17,241 nucleotides of DNA from CAZMGT01 sp964565895. GTDB taxonomy: Bacteria; Armatimonadota; Zipacnadia; UBA1398; CAZMGT01. Below, piece by piece: positions 1 to 7,160 of this stretch. Positions within the stretch are counted from its first letter, which is position 1, and each line of letters starts with the position of its first letter. Where the stretch lies: positions 1 to 17,241 of the forward strand of contig CAZMGT010000068.1 of NCBI GenBank assembly GCA_964565895.1, written 5' to 3'. The notes under the pieces are model-generated. The model was given only the letters and a program-made list of their open reading frames with translations, searched no databases and was not told where the DNA came from. Position numbers and translations under genes: made by a program.

Positions 1-524
1 ACCTCGCGATCCACCGGCCCCTCGGGGTTGTGGCCGAGGATAATCCGGCCATCAGGCAGGCGCTCGCGCCGGTTAATGCCGATATCGCACGTCGCCCGCC
101 CCACAGCGACCGTCGCCGGCCACGTGTTCGCCGCTGCCTCCTTAACCGCGCCGGCGAGCTTAAACTTCAACTCCGCGAGAAAAGCCGCCTCGTCCGAGGT
201 CTGCGGGTCGCCGTCGTAGTCGTCGGTAGACGGCCCGAAGTGCGTGTGCGAGCAGCAGAGGAGAACGTTCTCCTCGGGGATCCTCGCCCGGCGCGCGATC
301 TCCGCGAACACGCGGCGGCAAAACTCACGCTCTAAGTCGATCAGGTCCAAGCTGACGATCGCCGCGCGCCGCTCGCCTTGGCGCAGGACAAGCGCCGTAG
401 CGTAGAGCTCGCCGGCAATGCCCAGCGATGGCCCGCGGCCCGCGAACCCCGACATGGCAATGCCTACCGGCGGGGTAATCGCCGCCGTGGCCACGCCGGC
501 GTAAAGCGGCGCTTGTTTGGGCAT
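1..524 (-). CDS. Neutral/alkaline non-lysosomal ceramidase N-terminal-domain protein (partial, 3' end outside window)
   Basis: About 174 N-terminal residues are visible before the window edge. The start is the ATG at 522-524, preceded by the strong SD AGGAGGGA (531-538, reverse strand) with 6 nt spacing. The N-terminus reads GVATAAITPPVG, the typical opening of the neutral ceramidase N-terminal family. It is followed by the SHTHFGP motif (His93 and His95), which matches the conserved zinc-site region (SHTHSGP) of that family, and by INRRERLPDGR and NPEGPVD, also family hallmarks. In characterised members this domain hydrolyses the N-acyl bond of ceramides. Many environmental bacteria carry shorter relatives of unknown substrate, so the activity here is only inferred. 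There is no evident signal peptide in the visible part. The gene is divergent from the beta-helix lipoprotein. Confidence 0.85.
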   Translation of the reverse strand, partial: MPKQAPLYAGVATAAITPPVGIAMSGFAGRGPSLGIAGELYATALVLRQGERRAAIVSLDLIDLEREFCRRVFAEIARRARIPEENVLLCCSHTHFGPSTDDYDGDPQTSDEAAFLAELKFKLAGAVKEAAANTWPATVAVGRATCDIGINRRERLPDGRIILGHNPEGPVDRE

Positions 525-681
525 GGCCTCTCCCTCCTCGTCCCGTGGGCGCTGCGTGGCAGGTGAGTTTTGCCCGCGGCGGGGAAAATGTCCTTCGCCT
601 GTGTCGTTTTCCCTGCTCTCGCTCCCCACCGCCTCAGTTCGGGAGGAGCGGGACAGCCCGCGGGGAAACAGCGCGCGACGA

Positions 682-697
682 CCCTTCGCGCGAAGGG
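682..697. repeat. 16-bp perfect palindrome overlapping the SD of the beta-helix lipoprotein gene
   Basis: The bases CCCTTCGCGCGAAGGG are a perfect inverted repeat. Its right arm GAAGGG (692-697) is also the best SD for the ATG at 707, at 9 nt spacing. In RNA it can fold into a 6-bp stem with a 4-nt loop that hides the SD. It could equally be a DNA operator. This is a structural reading with no functional proof. Confidence 0.5.
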
Positions 698-706
698 ATG
701 AGGAAA

Positions 707-2494
707 ATGGCTCGGCGGCTGCCGCTTGTTTGCTTTGTTGCGTTAGCGAGCTTGGCGTTGCTTGCCTGCTGCGCCCCGCGCGCCCAGCCCGCCGCTCAGC
801 CGCTGCGCTGGCTGCCGCTTGACGAAGAGGGGTGGTCTATCCTCCGCCCCGCGAAAGATACCCGGCTGATTTATGTAAGCAGCAGCTCCGGCGACGACGC
901 GACAGCACGCGCCTACAGCCCGGGCGACCCGGCGATCGGCGCGGACCCGTTTCGCCCGCGGGGGCCGCTGAAGCCGTTTAAGACGGCGCAGGCAGCCCTT
1001 GCCCACGCGCGCAACGGCTACCCGGAGTGGGTGCTGTTTAAGCGGGGCGATGTTTGGGACGAGCCGCTGGGCAGCCCGCCCAGCGGGCGCTCGCCCTCCG
1101 CCCCGCTGGTCATTGCCGCCTATGGCGCGGGCGAGCGCCGGCCGCAGTTTCGCCTCCGGGGAAGCCAACGGGCAATCCGTTTCCCCATTCATGCCGACTG
1201 CCACGACATTGCCATCGTGGGGCTTGAGTTTTACGCGCCGGAAAAGGACCCCCGCTCGCCGGAGTTTAGCGCAAAGTGCCGCGTGAAAACTGCGCTGGAG
1301 CTTTACGTCAGCGAAAAGCCCACGGCCCGCGCGCGGCGGCTGCTTATCGAGGACTGTTGCTTTCGCTTTTGCGGGGCGACGCTAATGGTCGCCCGCGGGC
1401 GGAAGCGAGAGGCCGCCCCGGCGACGGAGCAGCTCGTCTTCCGCCGCAACCTCGTGCTCGACAACTACGCCCGCGACAGCCACTGCCAGGGAATGTATGC
1501 CGCGCGTATCTCCATCCTCCTCGAGGAGAACATTTTCGACCACAACGGCTGGCTTATTCGCGAGCGCGGCAACCGCAAGGATCGTGGCGGGGCGACAATG
1601 TTTAACCACAACACCTATTTCACCGACTGCCACGACGTTGTTTTTCGGGGAAATATGTTCCTCCGCGCCTCAAGCATCGGCAACAAGTGGACGGCCAACA
1701 GCGGCCCGGCAAGCGCGCGCAACCTGGTCATGGAGGACAACCTCTATGTCGAGGGCGAGATCGGGATTAGCATCGGGGGCAACGCCGACGGCCCACGCCG
1801 CTTTCGCAACGTGAAAATCGCCAACAACGTTTTCTTGCACATCGGGCGCGGGCGGCCTACGCTGCGCAGCCTGGGCTGGGGGATCGACGTTCGCGACTGG
1901 GATGGCGGAACGATCGCCGGCAACATCCTCGTGCACCACCCCGCGCCCGGGGTAAACAACGTGCACACGCTAAGCATCGAGGCCTCGCCGCGCGTTGGGC
2001 TTTGCCGCGACGTTGTTGTGCGGGGCAATGTGTTTTGCGGCGCCCCCGTGCTGCTGCGCAACACGGCGCTTGTGCAAAACGTCGTCTTCGCGAACAATCG
2101 GTTTCTCATGCCCTGGGAGGACCGCGCGCTAATCTCCGCGCAGGGCGAGCTGCGCGGCTTTCGCTTCGCGGAAAACAGCTACTGGTCGCGCAGGCCTGCG
2201 GGGGAGTGGTTCGCGCTTGGGGGAAAGCCGGTTGCGCTTGCCCGGTGGGCGCAAGCCGCGGGCGAACAGCGTGCCTCAGCGGTCGAGCCCCAGCTCCCCC
2301 AGCCTCAGCGGACGATCGAAAACTACATGGCCCACCTCGCGCTGGAGCCGAGCTTCGAGGCGTTTTTGGCCGAGGTACGCCGGCAGTCGCGCGCGAACTG
2401 GCGCAGGGAGTTCACCGCCGCCGCGGTCAACGGCTGGGTGCGGCGGGGTTACGGCCTGGCCAAGGCCGCGCTGCAAGCCGGCCCGGGGGGTTAG
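707..2494 (+). CDS. Secreted right-handed beta-helix repeat lipoprotein
   Basis: The product is 595 residues from ATG 707. This start puts a basic MARR, a hydrophobic stretch and a lipobox (LLAC, Cys21) at the N-terminus and has GAAGGG 9 nt upstream. An in-frame ATG at 698 has no usable spacing, and the frame stays open to 545 only by GC chance. The mature protein has a region rich in FKTAQAAL and VLFKRGDVWDEP (about 90-120), then many N/V-rich turns such as VVFRGNMFL, VKIANNVFLH and VVVRGNVFC, typical of right-handed parallel beta-helix proteins (pectate lyase and polysaccharide-lyase-like folds). The C-terminal 100 or so residues look helical. It is likely anchored in the envelope and may bind or cleave polysaccharide. 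No catalytic residue set can be assigned. It is convergent with the oxidoreductase gene, sharing the stop region. Confidence 0.85.
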   Translation: MARRLPLVCFVALASLALLACCAPRAQPAAQPLRWLPLDEEGWSILRPAKDTRLIYVSSSSGDDATARAYSPGDPAIGADPFRPRGPLKPFKTAQAALAHARNGYPEWVLFKRGDVWDEPLGSPPSGRSPSAPLVIAAYGAGERRPQFRLRGSQRAIRFPIHADCHDIAIVGLEFYAPEKDPRSPEFSAKCRVKTALELYVSEKPTARARRLLIEDCCFRFCGATLMVARGRKREAAPATEQLVFRRNLVLDNYARDSHCQGMYAARISILLEENIFDHNGWLIRERGNRKDRGGATMFNHNTYFTDCHDVVFRGNMFLRASSIGNKWTANSGPASARNLVMEDNLYVEGEIGISIGGNADGPRRFRNVKIANNVFLHIGRGRPTLRSLGWGIDVRDWDGGTIAGNILVHHPAPGVNNVHTLSIEASPRVGLCRDVVVRGNVFCGAPVLLRNTALVQNVVFANNRFLMPWEDRALISAQGELRGFRFAENSYWSRRPAGEWFALGGKPVALARWAQAAGEQRASAVEPQLPQPQRTIENYMAHLALEPSFEAFLAEVRRQSRANWRREFTAAAVNGWVRRGYGLAKAALQAGPGG

Positions 2495-3516
2495 CGCTCG
2501 ATGTCCACCGGCGCCCCCTTCTCCGCGGACTCGTGAATGGCAGCGACGACGCGCGTGGCCTCAAGGCCGTCGTTGGGGCCACTCAGGGGCTCTGCCTCGC
2601 CGAGAACGACGGAGATAAAGTGCCTAATGCTTTGCACGCCAAAGCCCCCCGGCTGCCCGTGATAGTCCACCACGTTGAGGAAGTCGGGGAACGTCTCGCC
2701 GCGGGCGTCGAAAATGCGCACTAGGCCGCTGCTGCTCGTGTCTACGTTTACCGTGCCCTTCGCGCAGCATAGCTCGAACTTAAAGTCGTAAACGCAGGGC
2801 ATGGTCGAGCTCAAAATCCACGAATTCTCCACGCAGGCCACGCCCCCGCGCTCGAACTCCAAAATGCTTTGGAAAAAGTCCGGCGTGTCCACGCCCATCG
2901 CCTGGAGCACGCCGGAGCGCGACACCGCCGTCACCCGGCGCACCTCGTCCTCGAACAGCCAGCGCAGAAGATCGACACAGTGCACGCCGAGAAACCAGGC
3001 GACGGTCGTCTTGCTCGCCCAGCGGATCATCGTCGTCGGGACATAGGTTGTGTCCGACAGGCGCACATAGGCCATTTTCGGCTCGCCCAGCGAGCCGTCG
3101 CGGATCTTCTCCCTCGTGGCTACAAACGGGACGTTAAACCGGTTGTGAAAGTCAACCATAAGCGTTACGTCGGCTTTCTCCGCGGCGGCGATCATCGCCT
3201 GGCAGTCGTCCACGGTCATGGCCATGGGCTTTTCCACAAGCACGTGCTTGCCCGCCTCCGCGGCGGCGATGACGATCTCGCGGTGAGCGAAATCCGGCGT
3301 GGCTACGGAAACCGCGGCAATGTCCTCGCGCGAAAGAAGCTCGGCGAAGTCGGTGCAGGAAAACTCCGCGCGATATTGCTCGGCGCGTTGCGTCGCGCGC
3401 TCGCCGTCGATGTCGCACACGCCGACGAGCTTCACCCGCGGGTCTGCGGCATATGTCTTGCAGTGCAGCTCGCCGAACACGCCAAGGCCAATAACGCCCA
3501 CGCCCATGCGCTCCAT
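2491..3516 (-). CDS. Gfo/Idh/MocA family NAD(P)-dependent oxidoreductase
   Basis: A 341-residue protein, normal for the family. The N-terminal Rossmann domain begins VGVIGLGVFGELH (about 6-18), followed by GVCDID (32-37), the Asp suggesting NAD(H). The signature EKPMAM (95-100) carries the catalytic Lys96, and the C-terminal domain has GVHCVDLLRWL (179-189) with the probable His180/Asp183 pair. Members oxidise or epimerise sugars, inositols and related polyols; the substrate cannot be read from sequence. The start is ATG 3516, with GGGAG 10 nt upstream; an upstream GTG at 3525 sits 1 nt from that SD and is unlikely. The gene is the last of a probable four-gene unit starting with pepA, 24 nt after the preceding stop. 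Its TAA overlaps the TAG of the convergent lipoprotein gene. Confidence 0.93.
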   Translation of the reverse strand: MERMGVGVIGLGVFGELHCKTYAADPRVKLVGVCDIDGERATQRAEQYRAEFSCTDFAELLSREDIAAVSVATPDFAHREIVIAAAEAGKHVLVEKPMAMTVDDCQAMIAAAEKADVTLMVDFHNRFNVPFVATREKIRDGSLGEPKMAYVRLSDTTYVPTTMIRWASKTTVAWFLGVHCVDLLRWLFEDEVRRVTAVSRSGVLQAMGVDTPDFFQSILEFERGGVACVENSWILSSTMPCVYDFKFELCCAKGTVNVDTSSSGLVRIFDARGETFPDFLNVVDYHGQPGGFGVQSIRHFISVVLGEAEPLSGPNDGLEATRVVAAIHESAEKGAPVDIER

Positions 3517-3540
3517 ACGCGACACGCTCCCTTGTGCAAG

Positions 3541-4836
3541 CTAGTCCGTAAAGCGTACCGATTCCAGCACGCAGTCTACGCCGACACAGGCCGAGGAAAA
3601 CCCTAAAGCGGGCGCGCGCAGCTCAAAGAAGTAGACAAATCCCCCGCGCACAAGCGCCACGCGGCGCAGGGCGCGCCGAGGGGCACCGGTGCTGCGGTAG
3701 GTGCGCTCCGGCGCGGGCTCGCCCCCCACAAGGACCCAGCGCGCCCGGCGCAGGGCCAGGCCAGAGCCCACGGGCAGGGCCTCCAGCGCCTGGAGCGGGT
3801 CGCGCGTGGCGCAGGGCTCGCGCCAGATGGCCAGCTCCGCCGAGCGCCGCGCAAAGCGCAAAACCAGCCGCTCGCCGCCGCGCTGCGCGACCTCCCACCC
3901 CCTGGGGACGACTAGCTCTACCCCGAGCTCCGGACAGCGCAGGCGCTCGCCTTGCTCCTTGCCCTCGCCGACAAGGACGAGGTCCTCGGCAAACGTTTCA
4001 AACGCGCGGCGCACGGCGGCCATGCCTGCCAGGGGCCCGCTGCAGGCGATGATAATCGAGCTTTTCTCCCCCTCCAGGTAAAGCAGGCGCACCTCGCTCC
4101 GCTTGCCGCGAAACACCCTAAGCAGGGCCCAGCGGTCGCCCACGCGCGTCTCGCGCGAGAGGACAAGCTCGGCCTGCTCCGCGCCGCGCGCGGGTTCGCC
4201 GATAAACTGGCGCACGGTCTCGCGCGAGAACCTGCGCCCGGGGTCGAGCAGGCGAATCTCCGCCGCCCCGCTGGTCAGGCGGACCACGGTAAAGTGGTCC
4301 GCCGCCGCGCGCAACACAAACCCCGGGGGCACGGTGGCCAAAATCCCTCGCGCGGGGTCGAAGAAGTGGTCGCTTTCCTCCACCGGCGGGGGGTCGAAGA
4401 TCAGCCGCCTGTCGCTCAGCTCCAGCAAGCGGTGCTCCCGCTCGGCGTCGCCGGGCAGCCGGCTGAGGACAAGCACAAGCGGCTTTTCAGCAGGGCGCAC
4501 GCCGCGGCGCATAACTGGCGCATAGCCCCCGCGCCACACGACAATGTTCAGCGCATCGCCTTGGGGAACGGCGAGGGAAAACGAGCCATCCTCGGCCGTG
4601 CGCGCGTGGGCAAGCGGCCGGCCCCCGCGCAGGCGGTCGCGCCCTCCCGGCTCGGTCTCCAGCCAAATGCCGCGCCCGGCGAGCACGTGCGCGCCGATAA
4701 CCGGCGCGCGCACGAGCTGGCCCTCGCGCGCGACGTACTCCACGACAACCCCGCGCAGCTCGGCCGCGCGCGCCGGCGCGTAGGACAAAGCAAGCGCCAG
4801 CGCAGCAATCGCCGCGCGGGCAACGCGCCCGTTCAC
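3541..4836 (-). CDS. Secreted protein of unknown function with a carboxypeptidase-regulatory-like domain
   Basis: 431 residues from a GTG start (4834-4836) with SD GGGGAGGA 7 nt upstream. A Sec signal peptide is clear (residues 1 to about 25, ending in ARA). Residues about 26-125 look like a beta-sandwich of the carboxypeptidase-regulatory type (TAEDGSFSLAVPQGDALNIVV). The rest appears to hold two related segments, each opening with a P-G-(F/W) motif: VPPGFVLRAAADHFTVVRL (about 170) and VPRGWEVAQRGGERLVLRF (about 312). This recalls PsbP/DcrB-like domains, but the assignment is by eye. It lies 27 nt after the AIM24-family gene and 24 nt before the oxidoreductase, in the same orientation. A function cannot be named; export to the periplasm or outer envelope is the only firm inference. 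Confidence 0.75.
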   Translation of the reverse strand: MNGRVARAAIAALALALSYAPARAAELRGVVVEYVAREGQLVRAPVIGAHVLAGRGIWLETEPGGRDRLRGGRPLAHARTAEDGSFSLAVPQGDALNIVVWRGGYAPVMRRGVRPAEKPLVLVLSRLPGDAEREHRLLELSDRRLIFDPPPVEESDHFFDPARGILATVPPGFVLRAAADHFTVVRLTSGAAEIRLLDPGRRFSRETVRQFIGEPARGAEQAELVLSRETRVGDRWALLRVFRGKRSEVRLLYLEGEKSSIIIACSGPLAGMAAVRRAFETFAEDLVLVGEGKEQGERLRCPELGVELVVPRGWEVAQRGGERLVLRFARRSAELAIWREPCATRDPLQALEALPVGSGLALRRARWVLVGGEPAPERTYRSTGAPRRALRRVALVRGGFVYFFELRAPALGFSSACVGVDCVLESVRFTD

Positions 4837-4863
4837 TGCGCTGTCCTCCCCAGGCGCGTCACG

Positions 4864-5544
4864 CTAGCCGGAGGTGGGCATATACGTGGCCAGCTTCTGC
4901 GCCAGGTTGGCGATGGGCATACTCTGCAGCCACACCCGCCCCGGGCCCTTAAGCACGGCGAGAAACAGCCCCTCGCCGCCGAAGAGGATGTTCTTAACAC
5001 CCTTTACGCGCTCCACATCGAACTGCACCGAGGGGTCGAACATCGCCACGTGGCCCGTGTCTACGCGCACGACTTCGCCCGGGCCAAGGTTTACCTCGGT
5101 AATCTCTCCGGCAAGCTCCACGAACGCGATCCCCGGGCCGGTGAGGCGCTGGAGGATAAACCCCTCGCCCCCGAACAACCCGGTCCAGAGCTTTTTGCGA
5201 AAGTGCATTTCCAGCTTTACGCTTTTCTCGGCACACATAAACCCGTCTTTTTGGACGATCATGCTCTCCCCCTCGCCGAGCTGCAGGGGGAGGATCTTTC
5301 CCGGAAACTCCGCGGCAAACGTAATCTGCGCCGTCCCCGAGCGACAGGTATAGTCCGTGATGAACAGCGACTCGCCGGCCAGGCTGCGCTTAATTCCCGC
5401 CATCAACCCGCCCTTCATCCCCGTGTCCATCTCAATATCGCCGATCATCCACGCCATACCCCCGGACTCCGTATACATCGTCTCCCCCTCGCGCAGCGTG
5501 CAGGTCACCGTCTGCATAATCGTCCCGTTGATCTGATACTCCAC
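4864..5544 (-). CDS. AIM24 / TIGR00266 family protein
   Basis: The 226-residue product reads MEYQINGTIMQTVTCTLREGE at its start and continues with ESGGMAWM, GESLFITDYTC, GKILPLQLGEGESMIVQKDGFMC and LFGGEGFILQRLTGPG, the double-psi/beta-rich pattern of AIM24 (formerly DUF124). The role in bacteria is unknown; the yeast homologue acts in mitochondrial inner-membrane organisation. I choose the GTG at 5542-5544 because AAGGGAGGT lies 7 nt upstream and because family members begin at this residue. The ATG at 5565 adds seven residues and has no SD. The gene follows pepA by 52 nt and precedes the secreted unknown by 27 nt on the same strand. No signal peptide is visible. Confidence 0.9.
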   Translation of the reverse strand: MEYQINGTIMQTVTCTLREGETMYTESGGMAWMIGDIEMDTGMKGGLMAGIKRSLAGESLFITDYTCRSGTAQITFAAEFPGKILPLQLGEGESMIVQKDGFMCAEKSVKLEMHFRKKLWTGLFGGEGFILQRLTGPGIAFVELAGEITEVNLGPGEVVRVDTGHVAMFDPSVQFDVERVKGVKNILFGGEGLFLAVLKGPGRVWLQSMPIANLAQKLATYMPTSG

Positions 5545-5596
5545 GGCGACAACCTCCCTTGCCATAATCTCGCGCCAGCAACGCCGGCGAGTACCG

Positions 5597-7102
5597 CTAC
5601 CCAGCGAGCCGCTGCGCGAGCTCTACAAGCGTGCGCACCGCGACCCCTGTCTCCCCCTTGGGCAAATATGGCTTGTTTTCCGGCTGGTAGTCGGTGCTCG
5701 CGATGTCCAGGTGCACCCACTTTGCTTCGCCGACGAACTCCCGCAGAAAAATTGCCCCCTGGATAGAATGCGCGTTGCGCCCCGCGGCATTCTTTAGGTC
5801 GGCGATCTCGCTGTCCATCAGGTCGTCGTATTCGGGAAACAGCGGCAGCGGCCACATGCGCTCGCACTGCGCCTCGCCCGCGGCGATTACCTGGTCGATA
5901 AACTGTTGGTCGTTGCCCATAATCCCCGTGGCCACCGGGCCGAGGGTGACCAGGATCCCGCCGGTAAGCGTGGCCACGTCAACAATGCGCTCGGCCTTTT
6001 GCTCCACCGCGTAGTGCAGGGCGTCGGCGAGGATCATCCGCCCCTCGGCGTCGGTGGAGATGACCTCTACGGTCTTGCCGTTTGCCGCGACAAGCACGTC
6101 GCCCGGGCGATAGGCCGCGCCGTCTACGGCGTTTTCCACCGCGGGGGCGATGCCGATGACATTTAGCCGGGGCTTGAGCTGAGCGATGGCCCGCATCGCC
6201 CCGAGAACGGCCGCCGCGCCGGCCATGTCGGCCTTCATCTGCTCCATCCCCTCGCGCGACTTAAGCGACACCCCGCCCGTGTCGAACGTTACCCCCTTGC
6301 CCACGAACGCTAGGGGAGGGTCGCCGCGCCGGCCGCCGTTATAGCGCAGGACGATTAGCCGCGGGGGGTGGGCGCTGCCCTGGCCCACGGCAAGGAGCAG
6401 GTTCATCTTGCGCTCGGCCATCTGCTTTTCCGTAAGCACGGAGACGGAAAGCCCCACCTCGCGCGCCATTTTGCGCGCCTCGGAGGCCAGCCGCGCGGGC
6501 GTCATGACGTTCGCCGGCTCGTTCGCCAGCCAGCGCGCCCAGTTTGCCGCCTCGGCGATAATTGCTCCCCGCCGCACCTCAGGGCGCATTGCCCGCGCCT
6601 TCGCCTCGTCCACCTCGTAAATGATCAGCTCCTCGAGAAACGGGCCGCGGTCGTCGTCTTTTTTCGTCTTGTGCGTATCGAGGCGAAACGTCGCGCGGAT
6701 CGCCCCGTCGGCGACCATACGCGCCGCCTGGGGCGGATCGATGCCCCCAACGCCCGCCCCATGCACGATAGTCGCCACGCGCCGGCAGCGGCGCTTGTCC
6801 AGCTCGCGCGCCGCGGTGCCGCTTACCTGCTGCACGCGGTAAAGGTCGAACTTCTCCCGCTCGCCCAGGCCGACCACGGCCACCCGCCTGGGTGGGATCT
6901 TTCCCTGGGTGTGGATTAGGGTAAACTCATTGAGCTTTCCGCGAATCTCCCCGCTGGCGATCAACTCGCTAATTAACCCACCCAGGGCCTTGTCCACCGC
7001 TCCGGTCGCCCCGCCCGGGCGCTTTACGCCTTGGAACAAGTTAACCACAATGGCGTCCACCGGCGCGTCGACGATCGACCCCTTGCGCACGACGACGTTC
7101 AT
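5597..7102 (-). CDS. pepA: Leucyl aminopeptidase (M17 family, PepA)
   Basis: A 501-residue cytosolic metallo-aminopeptidase that removes N-terminal amino acids from peptides. The C-terminal catalytic domain has the full dinuclear metal site: Lys269 and Asp274 in GKGVTFDTGG, Asp292 in MKADMAGAAA, and Asp351/Glu353 in the signature STDAEGRM (usually NTDAEGRL). Arg355 of the signature is also kept. The N-terminal macro-like domain (about 1-160) is divergent, as is normal in M17. The start is ATG 7102, preceded by GGAGGAG (about 5 nt spacing); the frame stays open upstream to 7312 but overlaps the divergent mtaB and has no SD. It heads a unit with the AIM24-family, secreted and Gfo/Idh/MocA genes, an arrangement whose logic is not obvious. 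Confidence 0.96.
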   Translation of the reverse strand: MNVVVRKGSIVDAPVDAIVVNLFQGVKRPGGATGAVDKALGGLISELIASGEIRGKLNEFTLIHTQGKIPPRRVAVVGLGEREKFDLYRVQQVSGTAARELDKRRCRRVATIVHGAGVGGIDPPQAARMVADGAIRATFRLDTHKTKKDDDRGPFLEELIIYEVDEAKARAMRPEVRRGAIIAEAANWARWLANEPANVMTPARLASEARKMAREVGLSVSVLTEKQMAERKMNLLLAVGQGSAHPPRLIVLRYNGGRRGDPPLAFVGKGVTFDTGGVSLKSREGMEQMKADMAGAAAVLGAMRAIAQLKPRLNVIGIAPAVENAVDGAAYRPGDVLVAANGKTVEVISTDAEGRMILADALHYAVEQKAERIVDVATLTGGILVTLGPVATGIMGNDQQFIDQVIAAGEAQCERMWPLPLFPEYDDLMDSEIADLKNAAGRNAHSIQGAIFLREFVGEAKWVHLDIASTDYQPENKPYLPKGETGVAVRTLVELAQRLAG

Positions 7103-7142
7103 CTCTCTCCTCCATGTGTGGCAAACGCGGCGCAGGTCCGCG

Positions 7143-7151
7143 TGATATAAT
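7143..7151 (+). promoter_or_regulatory. Extended -10 promoter of mtaB, TGATATAAT
   Basis: A perfect TATAAT (7146-7151) is preceded by TGn (7143-7145), the extended -10 element; no good -35 is present. The expected transcription start is near 7158, only about 3 nt before the mtaB ATG at 7161, so the transcript would be almost leaderless. The AT-rich island also lies upstream of the divergent pepA, but no convincing promoter in that direction is visible. Confidence 0.6.
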
Positions 7152-7160
7152 CTGCAGGCA

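Noticed and set aside
545..706. N-terminal extension of the beta-helix lipoprotein
   Set aside because: The extension would bury a textbook lipoprotein signal and has no SD; the ATG at 707 explains the sequence better.
3952..5766. A 604-codon plus-strand open frame
   Set aside because: It lies antisense to the secreted unknown, AIM24-family and pepA genes, which have clear family motifs and SDs. Its translation is low complexity (R, A, P, H, L) without any recognisable domain, as expected from GC-rich antisense frames.
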